NCBI GenBank assembly: GCA_007127275.1
Contig: SKZP01000300.1
Span: 1-5,514 of the forward strand
Origin: Planctomycetota bacterium
Lineage (GTDB): Bacteria; Planctomycetota; UBA8742; SKZP01
Length of the DNA stretch: 5,514 bases
Reading direction: 5' to 3'
A model generated the notes under the pieces. That model ran no database searches. It worked only from the letters and a program-made list of their open reading frames with translations, and had not been told where the DNA came from. Positions within the stretch are counted from its first letter, which is position 1. Each line of letters starts with the position of its first letter. Shown piece after piece: positions 5,324 to 5,514 of the stretch. Both the position numbers and the translations under genes were made by a program.

Positions 5324-5514
5324 GAGTGCGGCAACTGGGGGCGGTACGCGTGATTCCAAACAGGAAGGCACGCAGGGAAGCGTAGCGCGTAGTCTCAACG
5401 AGAGCCAGGTTTCCTTCGCGCAGAATTCGACCCGAACTTGCCTGTAGGCCGCCAACAGTGAATCCGGGGACTTGGACAGGTGGGCGCGAGAAGCAAGAGC
5501 GACAATCACAAGCC
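5324..5514 (-). other. Upstream region of birA
   Basis: About 190 bases precede the chosen birA start. The birA frame continues open here for 62 codons with GTG and TTG alternatives. The predicted extension is rich in Arg, Leu, Ser and Cys, unlike the conserved start of BirA proteins. I found no clear -35/-10 pair and no recognisable biotin-operator palindrome. The end of the window cuts this region. Confidence 0.4.

Overview
The window is GC-rich bacterial chromosomal DNA. It holds four convincing protein genes, one tRNA and an unusually long stretch without a gene. A planctomycete-type host is the best guess. The reasons are a small zinc-ribbon protein with an MGGFGSG start, a type I remember mainly from planctomycetes; a proline-rich two-helix membrane protein; and a large protein resembling the von Willebrand A-like (vWA-like) partners of MoxR-type ternary systems, which are plentiful in that phylum. 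This assignment rests on family memory, not on a phylogenetic marker.

Layout from left to right. A small zinc-ribbon protein (115-585, +) is followed by a small membrane protein with a Pro/Gln/Ala-rich N-terminal tail (817-1326, +). A gap of about 250 bp with one hairpin leads to tRNA-Gly(CCC) on the minus strand (1579-1649). A gap of about 660 bp (1650-2313) has no credible coding frame but several strong GC stem-loops. A protein of about 613 residues on the plus strand (best start 2314, end 4155) carries a vWA-like core that lacks the metal-binding DxSxS signature. A short convergent intergenic region (4156-4306) holds hairpins. The window ends with birA, the biotin-protein ligase/repressor, on the minus strand (4307-5323), with about 190 bp of upstream DNA.

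The genes do not form one operon. birA and tRNA-Gly are housekeeping. The two small proteins on the left share a strand but are 231 bp apart and probably have separate signals. The large vWA-like protein faces birA tail to tail. If its resemblance to MoxR-vWA ternary-system proteins holds, it lacks its usual AAA+ and beta-propeller partners within this window. It is either an orphan derivative or has partners elsewhere. That protein and the structured gap in front of it are the two parts most likely to hide something undescribed. No CRISPR array, insertion sequence, transposase or integrase was found.
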